A stretch of 64,000 bases of DNA from Paracoccaceae bacterium. GTDB taxonomy: Bacteria > Pseudomonadota > Alphaproteobacteria > Rhodobacterales > Rhodobacteraceae. Below are positions 43,300-51,709 of the stretch, one piece after another. Both the position numbers and the translations under genes were made by a program. The first letter of the stretch is position 1, and each line of letters starts with the position of its first letter. Location: positions 1-64,000 of the forward strand of contig JAOTXT010000008.1 in NCBI GenBank assembly GCA_029862205.1, in the 5' to 3' direction. Below the pieces are notes generated by a model. The model ran no database searches and was not told the DNA's origin. It worked only from the letters and a program-made list of their open reading frames with translations.

Positions 43300-43883
43300 C
43301 TCGACGCAGGCCGGTCGACGAACTTCTGTGCGCCAATCACCCGCACGGTGCTCGCATGAGCGCCCGCCGCGTCCTCGCCAGGGTCCACGACCAGTTCGAC
43401 CGTGTCGCCAATGCTCAAGCCGTCGAATTCGCCGGCGACGACCGCGTTCCGATGGAAGTAGACCGAGCGCCCGTCGGTCGTATCGATCTGGCCTGAACCC
43501 GCATGGGCGTCGATCTCGGCGATCCGGCCCTGCAGCGGTGCCGCCTGAACCTCGGGCCGGCCGGTATGCTCGTCCTTCCAGCGCCGCAGCTTGCGCTCCA
43601 TCGCATCGAAGGCGTCCCGCACGGCCACCAGCACATCCGCATGGGCAAAGTCGTTGCCTGGTCTCCGGTTGATCGATAGCTCTCCGCCGGGCACGGTCAC
43701 GTCCACCCGAACCTCATACTGGTTCCCCTTCTGGTGCCGCCGATGCGCGGCCTCGACCACGACATGGCAGCCGGTGATCCTGTCGAAGAACTGCTCCAAA
43801 CGCTCGACACGGTGGTTCACACGCGCCGTGACATGGTGTGCCGGTTCCATGTTGTGCCAAATGATCTCAACCGGGGTTTCCAT
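43296..43883 (-). CDS. HPF/RaiA-type ribosome hibernation factor fused to a cold-shock-like domain
   Basis: A 195-residue two-domain protein. Residues 1-105 match the HPF/S30AE domain (VEIIWHNMEPAHHVTARVNHR, YEVRVDVTVPGGELSINRRPG), which binds the 30S A/P-site region and inactivates ribosomes. Residues about 118-190 are an OB-fold cold-shock-like domain (LQGRIAEIDAHAGSGQIDTTDG, VYFHRNAVV), in place of the long-HPF dimerisation domain. RNA binding by the second domain could target the factor. GGAGGAATAGC precedes the ATG. Last gene of a DUF2267-PolX-like-HPF operon that begins next to FNR-type boxes. Confidence 0.87.
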   Translation of the reverse strand: METPVEIIWHNMEPAHHVTARVNHRVERLEQFFDRITGCHVVVEAAHRRHQKGNQYEVRVDVTVPGGELSINRRPGNDFAHADVLVAVRDAFDAMERKLRRWKDEHTGRPEVQAAPLQGRIAEIDAHAGSGQIDTTDGRSVYFHRNAVVAGEFDGLSIGDTVELVVDPGEDAAGAHASTVRVIGAQKFVDRPASS

Positions 43884-43916
43884 GCTATTCCTCCGTTCAT
43901 CCGTGGCGTCGACTGG

Positions 43917-44843
43917 CTAGCGTTTCTCCACTCGGTCCGATTGCGATCGAACCAGTGAGGCCGCCTGCACCTCTCCGAAATAATGGGCGCGGCACTCCGC
44001 CTCGCGCCCTCTCACGACACGGCGTCCCTCCAGGGGACCGCGCGTCTCGGTCACGACCGTGCGCTGGTGCTCCGGGCCGCCGTCGCGGCCGAAATAGATC
44101 ACCACCCAGTCGTGGGTGCGGCCGAGTTCGTGGGCCAATGCGGTGTTCGAGAACAGAGCGGTCATCGACCAGCCATCGCGGTCCTCATGCAGGATCGGCA
44201 GCCACGCCTCGCCATCGGGGTTGAACCGCTTCGGCGCGATCCTCCGCAGCCGCCCTTCGGCGGCGCCACGACGATACGCGGCATCGGCTTCGAGCAGGAG
44301 GGCCACGGGCGGCTCCTCGTGGTCTTCCGGGCCGCGGCGCCGGCGGCGCGCCAGCATCGCCGCCAGTGAATCGCGGATCGCGGCGGTCTTGCGGCGGCCG
44401 ATCCCGGGCACCGCTTCCAGACGCCCGTCATGTGCGGCGATCTCCAAGGCCTCGAGCGTATCCACATGCAGATGGTCGTGCAGCGCCCGCGCGGTCTCGG
44501 GCCCGACCCCCGGCAGCGCCCGGAAAAGATCCTCCGGCTCGGTTCCACCACGCAGGCGCTCGAGCTGCATCCAGCGTCCCGTCTCGACCATCTCGTCAAT
44601 CGCGCGTGCCAGGCTGGGACCGATATTGCGCAGGTCTATCAATCCCTTGAGCCCCTCACGCGCCAGGATGGCCGCCGGGTCTTCGTCCAGCCTTCGCACC
44701 GTTTCGGCGCCCATCCGGTAGGCACGGACCCGGAACCGATTGGCCCCTTGTGTCGCGAGCAGTTCCGCCGCCTCGGCCAAGCGATCGGCGATTTGGCCGC
44801 GCGACAGACGCCCGACGGCTACCTGGGCATCAACACCATCCAT
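43917..44843 (-). CDS. PolX-type helix-hairpin-helix DNA-binding protein
   Basis: A 308-residue protein with an N-terminal PolX-like 8-kDa domain (IADRLAEAAELLATQGANRFRVRAYR) and HhH motifs (LRNIGPSLARAID, LPGVGPETARAL, VPGIGRRKTAAI). The polymerase palm and PHP exonuclease domains of bacterial PolX are absent; the rest is a mixed domain with YRRGAAEGRLRRIAPKRFNP and an acidic tail. It may bind gapped or branched DNA in repair. Separated from the HPF gene by 33 nt and from DUF2267 by 12 nt, so it is in the same stress operon. Confidence 0.8.
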   Translation of the reverse strand: MDGVDAQVAVGRLSRGQIADRLAEAAELLATQGANRFRVRAYRMGAETVRRLDEDPAAILAREGLKGLIDLRNIGPSLARAIDEMVETGRWMQLERLRGGTEPEDLFRALPGVGPETARALHDHLHVDTLEALEIAAHDGRLEAVPGIGRRKTAAIRDSLAAMLARRRRRGPEDHEEPPVALLLEADAAYRRGAAEGRLRRIAPKRFNPDGEAWLPILHEDRDGWSMTALFSNTALAHELGRTHDWVVIYFGRDGGPEHQRTVVTETRGPLEGRRVVRGREAECRAHYFGEVQAASLVRSQSDRVEKR

Positions 44844-44855
44844 GTGCCAACCCGC

Positions 44856-45296
44856 TCACGTAACGACATTCTCGGCGAATAAGTCCTTCAGCTCCTCCGG
44901 CATTGCGCGGCGCACGTCCTCGATCTCGCCTGCCGTGACGTGCATCTTCATCACGTCGACGAACTCGCGGAACGCGGCTTCGGCGTCGAAGTCGGGATCG
45001 TCCGAAAACGCCTCGCTCACCGGCGCGAGGAATTCGTCGATCGTCCGCGTCTTGACCGGTGTCCGGGCGGGACGCCAGCCTTCGTAGAAAATCCCCCGCA
45101 TCAGCATCGGCAACTGCGCGCTAAGTTGCGCCGCCTCGGTGACCGATAGCCGGTCGCGCAGCGCATGAAGGCAAGTTCGGAGCAGACGGTAGCCCTTCCG
45201 TCTCTCGTCCCATCCCAGCCGCGCGGTAATTTCGTGGAGCCAGGTATTGGTCGCATGGACCGTGTCGTCGAATGCGGACAAGCCGGTCATGCTCAT
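44856..45296 (-). CDS. DUF2267 protein
   Basis: A 146-residue helical DUF2267 protein: FDDTVHATNTWLHEITARLGW, RKGYRLLRTCLHALRDRLSVTEAAQLSAQLPMLMRGIFYEGW. Function unknown; the family is frequently encoded with low-oxygen/stress genes. The start is the ATG at 45296 because AAGGAGAGCGCC precedes it. It is the first gene of a three-gene minus-strand operon; its promoter faces the orphan GroEL gene and includes the FNR/NNR-type box at 45358-45371. Confidence 0.87.
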   Translation of the reverse strand: MSMTGLSAFDDTVHATNTWLHEITARLGWDERRKGYRLLRTCLHALRDRLSVTEAAQLSAQLPMLMRGIFYEGWRPARTPVKTRTIDEFLAPVSEAFSDDPDFDAEAAFREFVDVMKMHVTAGEIEDVRRAMPEELKDLFAENVVT

Positions 45297-45357
45297 GGCG
45301 CTCTCCTTCGTCAGATGGATAATTCTTTTATTTTCCGCCTGATTGGCCGCATGCGGC

Positions 45358-45371
45358 GTGACATATGTCAA
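45358..45371. promoter_or_regulatory. FNR/NNR-type box 1
   Basis: GTGAC-ATAT-GTCAA, containing the perfect palindrome TGACATATGTCA. Centre 45364.5. A transcription start 41.5 nt away toward the DUF2267 gene would be near 45323, leaving a leader of about 27 nt, and AT-rich -10-like sequence (AAAATAAAAG) lies at the expected place. Typical of Crp/Fnr-family class II activation. Confidence 0.6.
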
Positions 45372-45383
45372 ACGGCACCCCGG

Positions 45384-45397
45384 TTGATGGGCGTCAA
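45384..45397. promoter_or_regulatory. FNR/NNR-type box 2
   Basis: TTGAT-GGGC-GTCAA, nine of ten bases of the FNR half-sites TTGAT-N4-ATCAA. Centre 45390.5. Class II placement toward the groEL-like gene gives a start near 45432 and a leader of about 41 nt, with TCTATT-like -10 sequence at 45418-45423. Confidence 0.6.
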
Positions 45398-45472
45398 TTC
45401 GGATCTGGCGCATCAGGTCTATTCCTCAGGCTGCCGTATTTCGCTTCACCAGATCCAGGCAGGAGGGTTTTG

Positions 45473-47098
45473 ATGGCCTACAAGCAAATCCTGTTCCGCT
45501 CGGCCGCCCGCGAAAAGCTGCTCGCCGGGACCCGCGCTCTTGCCGATGCGGTCCGCGTGACCCTCGGCCCAAAGTCGAAATCTGTTCTTATCCAGCGCAA
45601 GTGGGGTACGCCGATCGTCTGCAATGACGGCGTCACTATCGCCAAGGAAGTGAAGCTGAAGGACCCGGAAGAAGATCTGGGCGCGCAGATGCTGCGTCAG
45701 GTGGCCGAGAAGACCGGGGACGCGGTCGGCGACGGCACCTCGACCGCGACGATTCTCGCGCAGGCGATCTTCTCCGACGGGTTGCGAAACGTGGTCGCCG
45801 GCGCCTCGGCGGTCGATATCAGGCGGGGGCTCGACCTCGGCCTGGAAGCAGCGACCGAAGCGCTGAAAAAGCTCTCGGAGCCGGTGCGCACCAGCACCGA
45901 GAAGGCTCAGGTCGCAACGATCTCGGCCCATAACGACCCGTCGATCGGCGCGTTGGTGGCCGAGGCGATGGACAAGGTGGGCGACGAGGGCGCGATCACC
46001 GTCGAGGATTCACGCACTACCGAAACCGTGCTGGAGGTCGTCGAGGGGATGCAGTTCGATCGGGGCTACATCTCGCCTTACTTCGTGACCGAGGTCGAGG
46101 GGTTGACCTGCGAGCTCGAGAACGTCGTCGTCTTGCTGTACGACAAGAAACTCTCGAACCTGCGTCCGCTGGTGCCGCTCTTGGAGGCGGTCGTCCAGCA
46201 AACCACGCCTATCCTGGTGATCGCGGAGGACGTAACCGACGAGGCGTTGGCCGCCCTTGTCGTGAACCGGCTCCGCGGTGGCATGAAGGTGGTGGCGGTC
46301 AAGGCCCCTGGCTTCGGCGACCGGCGCCGGGCGATGATCGAGGACATCGCGGTACTGACGGGCGGCCAATTGGTCTCCGAGGAGCTCGGCATCAGCCTTG
46401 AGAAGGTGCAGATCGACCAGCTTGGCCGGGCAAGCCGCGTCGTGGTGACAAAGGATTCCACGACCATCGTCGGCGGCGGCGGCGACAAGGCCGAGATCGA
46501 GGCCCGGATCCAGCAGATCAGCCGCCAAATCGAAGACGCGACCAGCGATTATGACCGCGAAAAGCTGGAGGAGCGCATGGCCAAGCTATCGGGCGGCGTC
46601 GCCGTGGTCCGCGTCGGCGCGCCCTCCGAGGCGGAGGTTAAGAGCCGGAAAGAGGCCCTGGACGACGCGATCAGCTCGACCAAGGCGGCAGTCGAGGAAG
46701 GCATCGTGCCCGGTGGCGGGCTCGCGCTCCTGCGCTGCACTGAGGCGATCGAGGCGGCCGCGCAATCGGCGGAGGGCGATGTCCGCACAGGATTTCAGAT
46801 CCTCGCCCGTGCCCTGACGGCTCCGGCGCGCCAGATCGCGGACAATTCGGCGGTCGATGGCGGCGTCGTGGTCGCGCGGATGCTTGAGGGCGAGGGCGCC
46901 TATGGCTTCGATGCCTCGAAGAACGAATATGTGGACCTGATCGAGATCGGCATCGTCGATCCGACCAAGGTAGTGCGCATCGCGCTTCAGAACGCCGTGT
47001 CTGTCGCTGGCATCCTGATGCTGACAGAAGCGACGATGACCGAGATCGAGGAGGAGAAGGACCAAGCGCAGAATCGCGCGATGCAACCGGAGCTTTGA
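45473..47098 (+). CDS. Orphan GroEL/Hsp60 chaperonin paralogue
   Basis: A 541-residue group I chaperonin. [58 protein letters not shown] and [13 protein letters not shown] are recognisable, with the DGTT(S)T ATPase loop conserved as DGTST. It lacks a C-terminal GGM tail (ends QNRAMQPEL), and no groES is nearby, so it is an accessory GroEL and not the housekeeping groESL copy. GGAGGGTTTTG precedes the ATG at 45473. The promoter region carries two FNR-type boxes shared with the divergent DUF2267 operon, suggesting induction by low oxygen or NO. Confidence 0.93.
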   Translation: MAYKQILFRSAAREKLLAGTRALADAVRVTLGPKSKSVLIQRKWGTPIVCNDGVTIAKEVKLKDPEEDLGAQMLRQVAEKTGDAVGDGTSTATILAQAIFSDGLRNVVAGASAVDIRRGLDLGLEAATEALKKLSEPVRTSTEKAQVATISAHNDPSIGALVAEAMDKVGDEGAITVEDSRTTETVLEVVEGMQFDRGYISPYFVTEVEGLTCELENVVVLLYDKKLSNLRPLVPLLEAVVQQTTPILVIAEDVTDEALAALVVNRLRGGMKVVAVKAPGFGDRRRAMIEDIAVLTGGQLVSEELGISLEKVQIDQLGRASRVVVTKDSTTIVGGGGDKAEIEARIQQISRQIEDATSDYDREKLEERMAKLSGGVAVVRVGAPSEAEVKSRKEALDDAISSTKAAVEEGIVPGGGLALLRCTEAIEAAAQSAEGDVRTGFQILARALTAPARQIADNSAVDGGVVVARMLEGEGAYGFDASKNEYVDLIEIGIVDPTKVVRIALQNAVSVAGILMLTEATMTEIEEEKDQAQNRAMQPEL

Positions 47099-47114
47099 TC
47101 CGTTGCCCCGCCTG

Positions 47115-47423
47115 TCAGTCGGTGGGCTTCAGCGACATGATATAGGCGGCCAGCGCGTCGAACTCTGGCGCCGATAAATTCAGATCCGGCATCGGCGGAT
47201 GAGGATCGGCAAGCCATGCCTTCAACGCCGTTTCCGATTGGTATGGCTCAGCCGCAACCGCCGGAAATGGCGGGCCAACGTCTCCGCCCGGCGTGTTTGG
47301 TGCGATGACATGGCACCCGACGCACCAGCGCGATGCGAGCTCCTTGCCGCGCGTGATCTCGTCGCCGAACGCCGGCGCGGCGCCAAGCGCTGTAACGGCG
47401 ATGGTCAGGCACAAACGTCGCAT
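47115..47423 (-). CDS. Small periplasmic cytochrome c
   Basis: A 102-residue monoheme cytochrome c with a Sec signal (MRRLCLTIAVTALGAAPAFG) and one CVGCH heme site (34-38), with likely axial Met in PHPPMPDLNL. The C-terminal GGDVGPPF...EFDALAAYIMSLK closely resembles the second domain of the diheme cytochrome at 48181-48930, so the two are paralogues. The ATG at 47423 is used because GGGGGA lies 6 nt upstream; the frame could open earlier. Probably an electron carrier in low-oxygen respiration. It is convergent to groEL-like. Confidence 0.87.
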   Translation of the reverse strand: MRRLCLTIAVTALGAAPAFGDEITRGKELASRWCVGCHVIAPNTPGGDVGPPFPAVAAEPYQSETALKAWLADPHPPMPDLNLSAPEFDALAAYIMSLKPTD

Positions 47424-47465
47424 ATCAATCCCCCATGTCATCCCAAGCGATCCTTCGATCCACGA

Positions 47466-47488
47466 CAAAGAAGGTGATCTCTTCTTTG
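47466..47488. promoter_or_regulatory. Inverted repeat in the cytochrome c/GNAT divergent region
   Basis: CAAAGAAG-GTGATCT-CTTCTTTG, a perfect 8-bp inverted repeat between the divergent cytochrome c and GNAT genes. Operator or 5'-leader hairpin; unassigned. Confidence 0.35.
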
Positions 47489-47592
47489 AATTGATCGCAT
47501 ACTTTCCCGATCCAGGATTTGCGCTCGGTCAAGGACCGCACAGTCTCCCGCCCCTATCATTTTCGGCAAATCGAAACGGTACGGCGAAAACC

Positions 47593-48126
47593 ATGCAATA
47601 CCGCGACCTGACGCCAGAGGAATGCCGCCAGGCACGCACGCTCCTCGAATCGGTCGGCCTCGACGACCAGGTGCACCATTTCATGCACGCCATGACCGAG
47701 GCCGATTTCGACGAATGGGAGCGGCGCGCCCAGACCCATCGGATGATCGGGTGCTTCGACCACGAGCGCCTGGTGGGGTTCGCGCAGATCGCACCCAATG
47801 CCGAACAGTCCGAGTCCTCGCTCTTCGTCACGGCGGGGCACCGCAAGCAGGGCATCGGCACCGCGCTCTTCCAACGCGCCTGCGAGGTGGCGCGCGCCCA
47901 AGGCGCGCACTTCCTGACCATCCTGGCAACCCGCGGCGATGCCCAGATGCTGGACCTCGCCGCCCGCAACGAGGGCCTGAGCATCTACCGGCACGGAAAG
48001 TCGATGATCCTGCCGGGCGAGGATCACGCCAATGCCCGGTGGCTGGCATTCGACCTGGACACCATGCCGGCGGAGACCTGGTTCAAGCGCACCCTGCGGC
48101 AGGTTCGTGAACACATGACCCTTTGA
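47593..48126 (+). CDS. GNAT family N-acetyltransferase
   Basis: A 177-residue GNAT domain protein. Acetyl-CoA-binding motif A is visible as SLFVTAGHRKQGIGTALFQRA, and motif-B-like FLTILATRGDAQMLDLAARNEGL follows. Substrate unknown. The start is set at the ATG at 47593; the upstream open frame has no coding character. It sits between two paralogous cytochrome c genes of opposite orientation. Confidence 0.83.
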   Translation: MQYRDLTPEECRQARTLLESVGLDDQVHHFMHAMTEADFDEWERRAQTHRMIGCFDHERLVGFAQIAPNAEQSESSLFVTAGHRKQGIGTALFQRACEVARAQGAHFLTILATRGDAQMLDLAARNEGLSIYRHGKSMILPGEDHANARWLAFDLDTMPAETWFKRTLRQVREHMTL

Positions 48127-48180
48127 GGTCGCGGCCTGCGGCTCGCCGCCGCAAGCCCGCCTCCGGCATCCGCGCTGAAA

Positions 48181-48930
48181 TCACCGCTTCAGCGACATGA
48201 TGTAGGCCGCCAGATCACTGAAATCGTTGTCGTTGAGATTGAGAAACTCCGGCATGTTGGGGTGCGGCACCGAAAGCCAATCGCGGATCGCCTCCTCGCT
48301 GGACCCCTCGCGCGCCGCGACGCTCGCGAAGGCAGGCCCGACGTCACCGCCTTCGCCCTCGGCGTCGACGACATGGCAGGTCGTGCACCACCGTTCGGCA
48401 AGCATGTAACCCCGGGTCATGTTCCCGATCCGGCCCACATCCAGATCGCTTAAGGCGGAATCGATGCCCCAAGGATCCCACTCCTCCTCCAACGCGGAAA
48501 ACGGCTCGTCGATCGTCCATCCGCGCATGACCTCGGGAATATCGCTTTCGGTGAACGTGCTTTGCCGCTCGGGGCTCGCAATGAAGGCCGCGAGATCGGA
48601 AATCTCGTTTCCGGTCAGCGCGATCTGATAACCAAACTCCATCGATTGCAGAAACGCCATCGCCGCCGCACCGCGCCACATCCGGGCCGCGAAGTCGACG
48701 GGATCGACAGTGCTGCTGTCGGCCGCTGCATCAAGCGCCGGACCGGCCGAGCCACCGACACCATTGATGGCGTGGCAGACCACGCAGCCCTTGGACGCAA
48801 ACAGGAACCGCCCCCGTTCGGCATCGGGGATGGGGACCACGAGTTTCGGCGCGGCAACCTCTTGCGCGGCCGCGAAGCTCGGGATCAGCACTGCAACCGC
48901 CAGGTAAATCCAAATCCGCATCGTCCTCAT
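48181..48930 (-). CDS. Diheme periplasmic cytochrome c
   Basis: A 249-residue two-domain cytochrome c with a Sec signal (MRTMRIWIYLAVAVLIPSFAAA). Heme sites are CVVCH (49-53) and CTTCH (182-186), with likely Met ligands in EVMRGW and PHPNMPEF. The second domain (GGDVGPAF...DFSDLAAYIMSLK) is a paralogue of the monoheme protein at 47115-47423. The ATG at 48930 has GGAGG 8 nt upstream. Probably carries electrons in respiration or denitrification, but no terminal oxidase lies next to it. Confidence 0.88.
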   Translation of the reverse strand: MRTMRIWIYLAVAVLIPSFAAAQEVAAPKLVVPIPDAERGRFLFASKGCVVCHAINGVGGSAGPALDAAADSSTVDPVDFAARMWRGAAAMAFLQSMEFGYQIALTGNEISDLAAFIASPERQSTFTESDIPEVMRGWTIDEPFSALEEEWDPWGIDSALSDLDVGRIGNMTRGYMLAERWCTTCHVVDAEGEGGDVGPAFASVAAREGSSEEAIRDWLSVPHPNMPEFLNLNDNDFSDLAAYIMSLKR

Positions 48931-49164
48931 GAATGCATCCTCCATGCTCTCTTGATGCAATCACCCCACAGAAATCATAACCGCGCGGAGATCAAGCTAT
49001 GCCCGATTGCGCCCAACGCGCCCGGTGCGCAATGAGATCGATCAAATAGTGGAAATTTGGCTGCCCCGCGAAAGTGGTGCGCCCCGCGCGGGACGACTTG
49101 CCAAACCGGTGTCCGAGGGGATCTTGGAGCCGTCGAGCATTGGTCCGCTTCGTCCGCCGGGTTG

Positions 49165-50058
49165 TCAGGTCGTATCGGCAATGAAATGCGGGCGGATGTC
49201 GGTGATCTCGTGCAAGCGATCCGGATTCGCCGCCTTCATCAGCCCGTGGTTCATCACCAAGACGGTCTGCCAGCCCATGGCAGCGCCGCCTAGCACGTCC
49301 GTGTGCAGCGTGTCGCCGACCATTGCGATTCGATGTGCTGGCACGCCCTGACCGATCCTTGCGGCGGCCATGTGGAAAACGCCCTCGAACGGCTTGCCAT
49401 GGAATTGCGGCACGACCTCCGTCCGGTCTTCGATCTCGTGGGCGAAGAGGCCTGGCTCGGCCGAGAAGCCGTCTTCGCGTGGCGCCGCAAGATCGGGGTT
49501 GCCGACCAGAACCGGCCGAGGGCGCGCACGCAGCGCCGCCAGCAGCAGCGCCTGGCGGTCCCTGTTCCAGGCCCCGGTGCTGAGGAGCGCGAAGCCGTCC
49601 ATGGCCGCGTAGTCCGCCGGATCGTCGCCCAGCAAACTGGCCTGGGGCACGATCGACCCGATCTCGGAGCCGGCCGTGGCGGCGAAACCCCACCGCATGT
49701 GCCGGCGTCCGGCCATCGCCGCGGCCAAGGCGTCGCGGCTCGAGATCAGGTCGTCGTCCGCAAAGTCGAAGCCCATTTCCCGGTATTTCGCCAGCCGGTC
49801 TCTGGCGGGCCGGGTCGCGCCGTTCGTCAGGACCAGGACGCGCTTGCCGGCGGCCCTGAGCGCGGCCACCCGCGCCGGCGCACCGGGCACGACGCTGGCG
49901 CCCACATTGAGCACCCCATAGCCATCGAGCACGAAAACGTCGATCTCGCCGGCGAGTTCGCCTAAATTGCGGATCCGGCGGCTGACCGCGGGGAACGTCG
50001 CCGCAGGCAAGCGCGGCCGCACTTCTTCATACCGCCGCCAGGCCCATTGGGCGTCCAT
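49165..50058 (-). CDS. Class IIA HAD-like hydrolase (TIGR01459 type)
   Basis: A 297-residue HAD superfamily class IIA protein (NagD/PGP-like with a cap). Motif I reads FVLDGYGVLNVG: the nucleophile Asp is present but the usual second Asp is Tyr, as in the D-x-W/Y-G variant of the TIGR01459 subfamily. Motif II is VLTNGATRP and motif III/IV MVGDTLHTDVLGG. It follows phnE2 by 28 nt on the same strand, so it is probably expressed with the phosphonate-type transporter; a role in phosphorus-compound processing is possible but unproven. Confidence 0.82.
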   Translation of the reverse strand: MDAQWAWRRYEEVRPRLPAATFPAVSRRIRNLGELAGEIDVFVLDGYGVLNVGASVVPGAPARVAALRAAGKRVLVLTNGATRPARDRLAKYREMGFDFADDDLISSRDALAAAMAGRRHMRWGFAATAGSEIGSIVPQASLLGDDPADYAAMDGFALLSTGAWNRDRQALLLAALRARPRPVLVGNPDLAAPREDGFSAEPGLFAHEIEDRTEVVPQFHGKPFEGVFHMAAARIGQGVPAHRIAMVGDTLHTDVLGGAAMGWQTVLVMNHGLMKAANPDRLHEITDIRPHFIADTT

Positions 50059-50086
50059 TAGAGCGCCGAGACGAGTGTCTGGCCGC

Positions 50087-50902
50087 TCAGATGATGGCAT
50101 GGCGGACCTTGGCCGAGACCCACTCGCTGACGACGACAGTCGCCAGAATGACAATGAAGATCATCGTCACCTGAGACCAGGCCAGCACGTTGAGCGAGGC
50201 CTGGAGCTGCAGCCCGATGCCTCCGGCGCCGACCAGGCCCAGGATGGTGGACTCGCGGATGTTGATGTCCCAGCGGAAGACGGAAATGCCTGCGAAGGCG
50301 GGCAGGATCTGCGGGACGATCGCATAATTGATGACTTGGGCGCCCGAGGCCCCGGTCGCGGTCACCGCCTCGACCTGGGTCTCTTCGATCTCCTCGATCG
50401 CCTCGTAGAGCAGCTTGGCGACAAAGCCGATCGAGCGCAGGCCGATGGCGACGATTCCGGCCATAACGCCCGGTCCGATGATCGAGACCAGCAACAATGC
50501 CCAGATCAGCGAATTGATCGAGCGTGAGGCAACAATGATGAAAAGCGCGATGGGCCGCGCGATGTAATAGCTGGGCGTGGTGTTCTGGGCAGCCAGAAAA
50601 GCCACCGGTATGGCGATGATGATCCCCATAAGCGTGCCCAGCGTCGCGATGTTCAGCGTGTCCCAGAGCGGCCACCAAAGCCGATCCATATACGACCAGG
50701 CGGGGGGCACCATCCGGCTGCCAATGTCGGCGGCCTGCTGGGGCGCGTCGCGGACGAAGTCCCATATGGTGTTCTCCGTCATGACTTCCCAGCAGAAGAC
50801 GAACAGCGCGACCAGCCCCAGCCAACCGGCCCAGAGCGCAAGTCTTGCCTTGCCGGTTCGATGCGCCCAGGCGGGCTGTCCGTTCAGGGTCGAGACCGGC
50901 AT
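50087..50902 (-). CDS. phnE: PhnE-type ABC transporter permease (second)
   Basis: A 271-residue permease with about six hydrophobic helices. The EAA-type loop EAVTATGASGAQVINYAIVPQILPAF and ESTILGLVGAGGIGLQLQ near the C-terminus identify a PhnE. The start ATG overlaps the stop of the preceding phnE by 1 nt (TGATG), so the two permeases form a heterodimer encoded in tandem. Transport of phosphonates, phosphite or related oxyanions. Confidence 0.9.
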   Translation of the reverse strand: MPVSTLNGQPAWAHRTGKARLALWAGWLGLVALFVFCWEVMTENTIWDFVRDAPQQAADIGSRMVPPAWSYMDRLWWPLWDTLNIATLGTLMGIIIAIPVAFLAAQNTTPSYYIARPIALFIIVASRSINSLIWALLLVSIIGPGVMAGIVAIGLRSIGFVAKLLYEAIEEIEETQVEAVTATGASGAQVINYAIVPQILPAFAGISVFRWDINIRESTILGLVGAGGIGLQLQASLNVLAWSQVTMIFIVILATVVVSEWVSAKVRHAII

Positions 50903-51708
50903 CACTGCACCCACTTGCGCACATGGCTGGAGGAATATTCCGCCGCCATGACGATGACGATGATGATCAGAATGATCGCGCCGGCCGAGTCGTATTCGTA
51001 GCGATCGATCGCGGTGTTGAGCGTCGCCCCGATCCCGCCCGCGCCGACGATGCCGATTACAGCTGATTCGCGGAAGTTGATGTCGAGCCGGTAGAGCGAC
51101 AGCCCGATCAGGCGCGGCATCACCTGGGGCTGGATCGCATAGTTGATCAACTGCCACCAGCTTGCGCCCGTGGCCCGGATCGCCTCGGCCTGGGCCTCGT
51201 CGATATCCTCGATATCCTCGGCCAAGAGCTTCGAGAGAAAGCCGATCGTCGCGAAGGAAAGCGTCAGGAACCCCGCGAACGGCCCGAAGCCGAACATCGC
51301 CACCAGCAGAATCGCGATGATGATCTCCTGCAGCGCGCGGCTAAGCGCAATGATCGCCCGGCAGACCAGGTAGACCACCGGGGGAGCAAGATTCCGCGCC
51401 GCGCCAATGCCGATCGGAACCGAGATCAGCACGCCCACAACGGTCGAGGTCACGGTCATGGTCAGGCTCTCGATCAGCCCGATGCGGATGTCGTACCAGC
51501 GCGTGGTGAAGTCCGGTTGCAAAAAGCCCTGGATGAACCTCCAGCCCCGCTCGAGCCCCTCATAGACCCGGATCCAGTTGACCTCGACCGACCCGATGGC
51601 CAGCACCATATAGACCAGAGCGCCGCCATAGATCGCATAGCGCCACCGCGCGTCCCGGATCAGGATCGGAGGGCGTTTCCATTTCGTGGGATGGGCGGTC
51701 TCGGTCAT
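50902..51708 (-). CDS. phnE: PhnE-type ABC transporter permease (first)
   Basis: A 268-residue inner-membrane permease. It carries EAIRATGASWWQLINYAIQPQVMPRL (EAA loop) and ESAVIGIVGAGGIGATLNTAI, parallel to the second permease but clearly divergent. The start at ATG 51708 follows the phnC stop by 1 nt (TGAAATG); a longer open frame upstream overlaps phnC and is not used. Confidence 0.9.
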   Translation of the reverse strand: MTETAHPTKWKRPPILIRDARWRYAIYGGALVYMVLAIGSVEVNWIRVYEGLERGWRFIQGFLQPDFTTRWYDIRIGLIESLTMTVTSTVVGVLISVPIGIGAARNLAPPVVYLVCRAIIALSRALQEIIIAILLVAMFGFGPFAGFLTLSFATIGFLSKLLAEDIEDIDEAQAEAIRATGASWWQLINYAIQPQVMPRLIGLSLYRLDINFRESAVIGIVGAGGIGATLNTAIDRYEYDSAGAIILIIIVIVMAAEYSSSHVRKWVQ

Positions 51709-51709
51709 T

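Noticed and set aside
48952..48963. Possible FNR box upstream of the diheme cytochrome (TTGATGCAATCA)
   Set aside because: The half-sites are separated by 3 nt, not 4, and the second half ends in C; spacing is wrong for FNR-family dimers.
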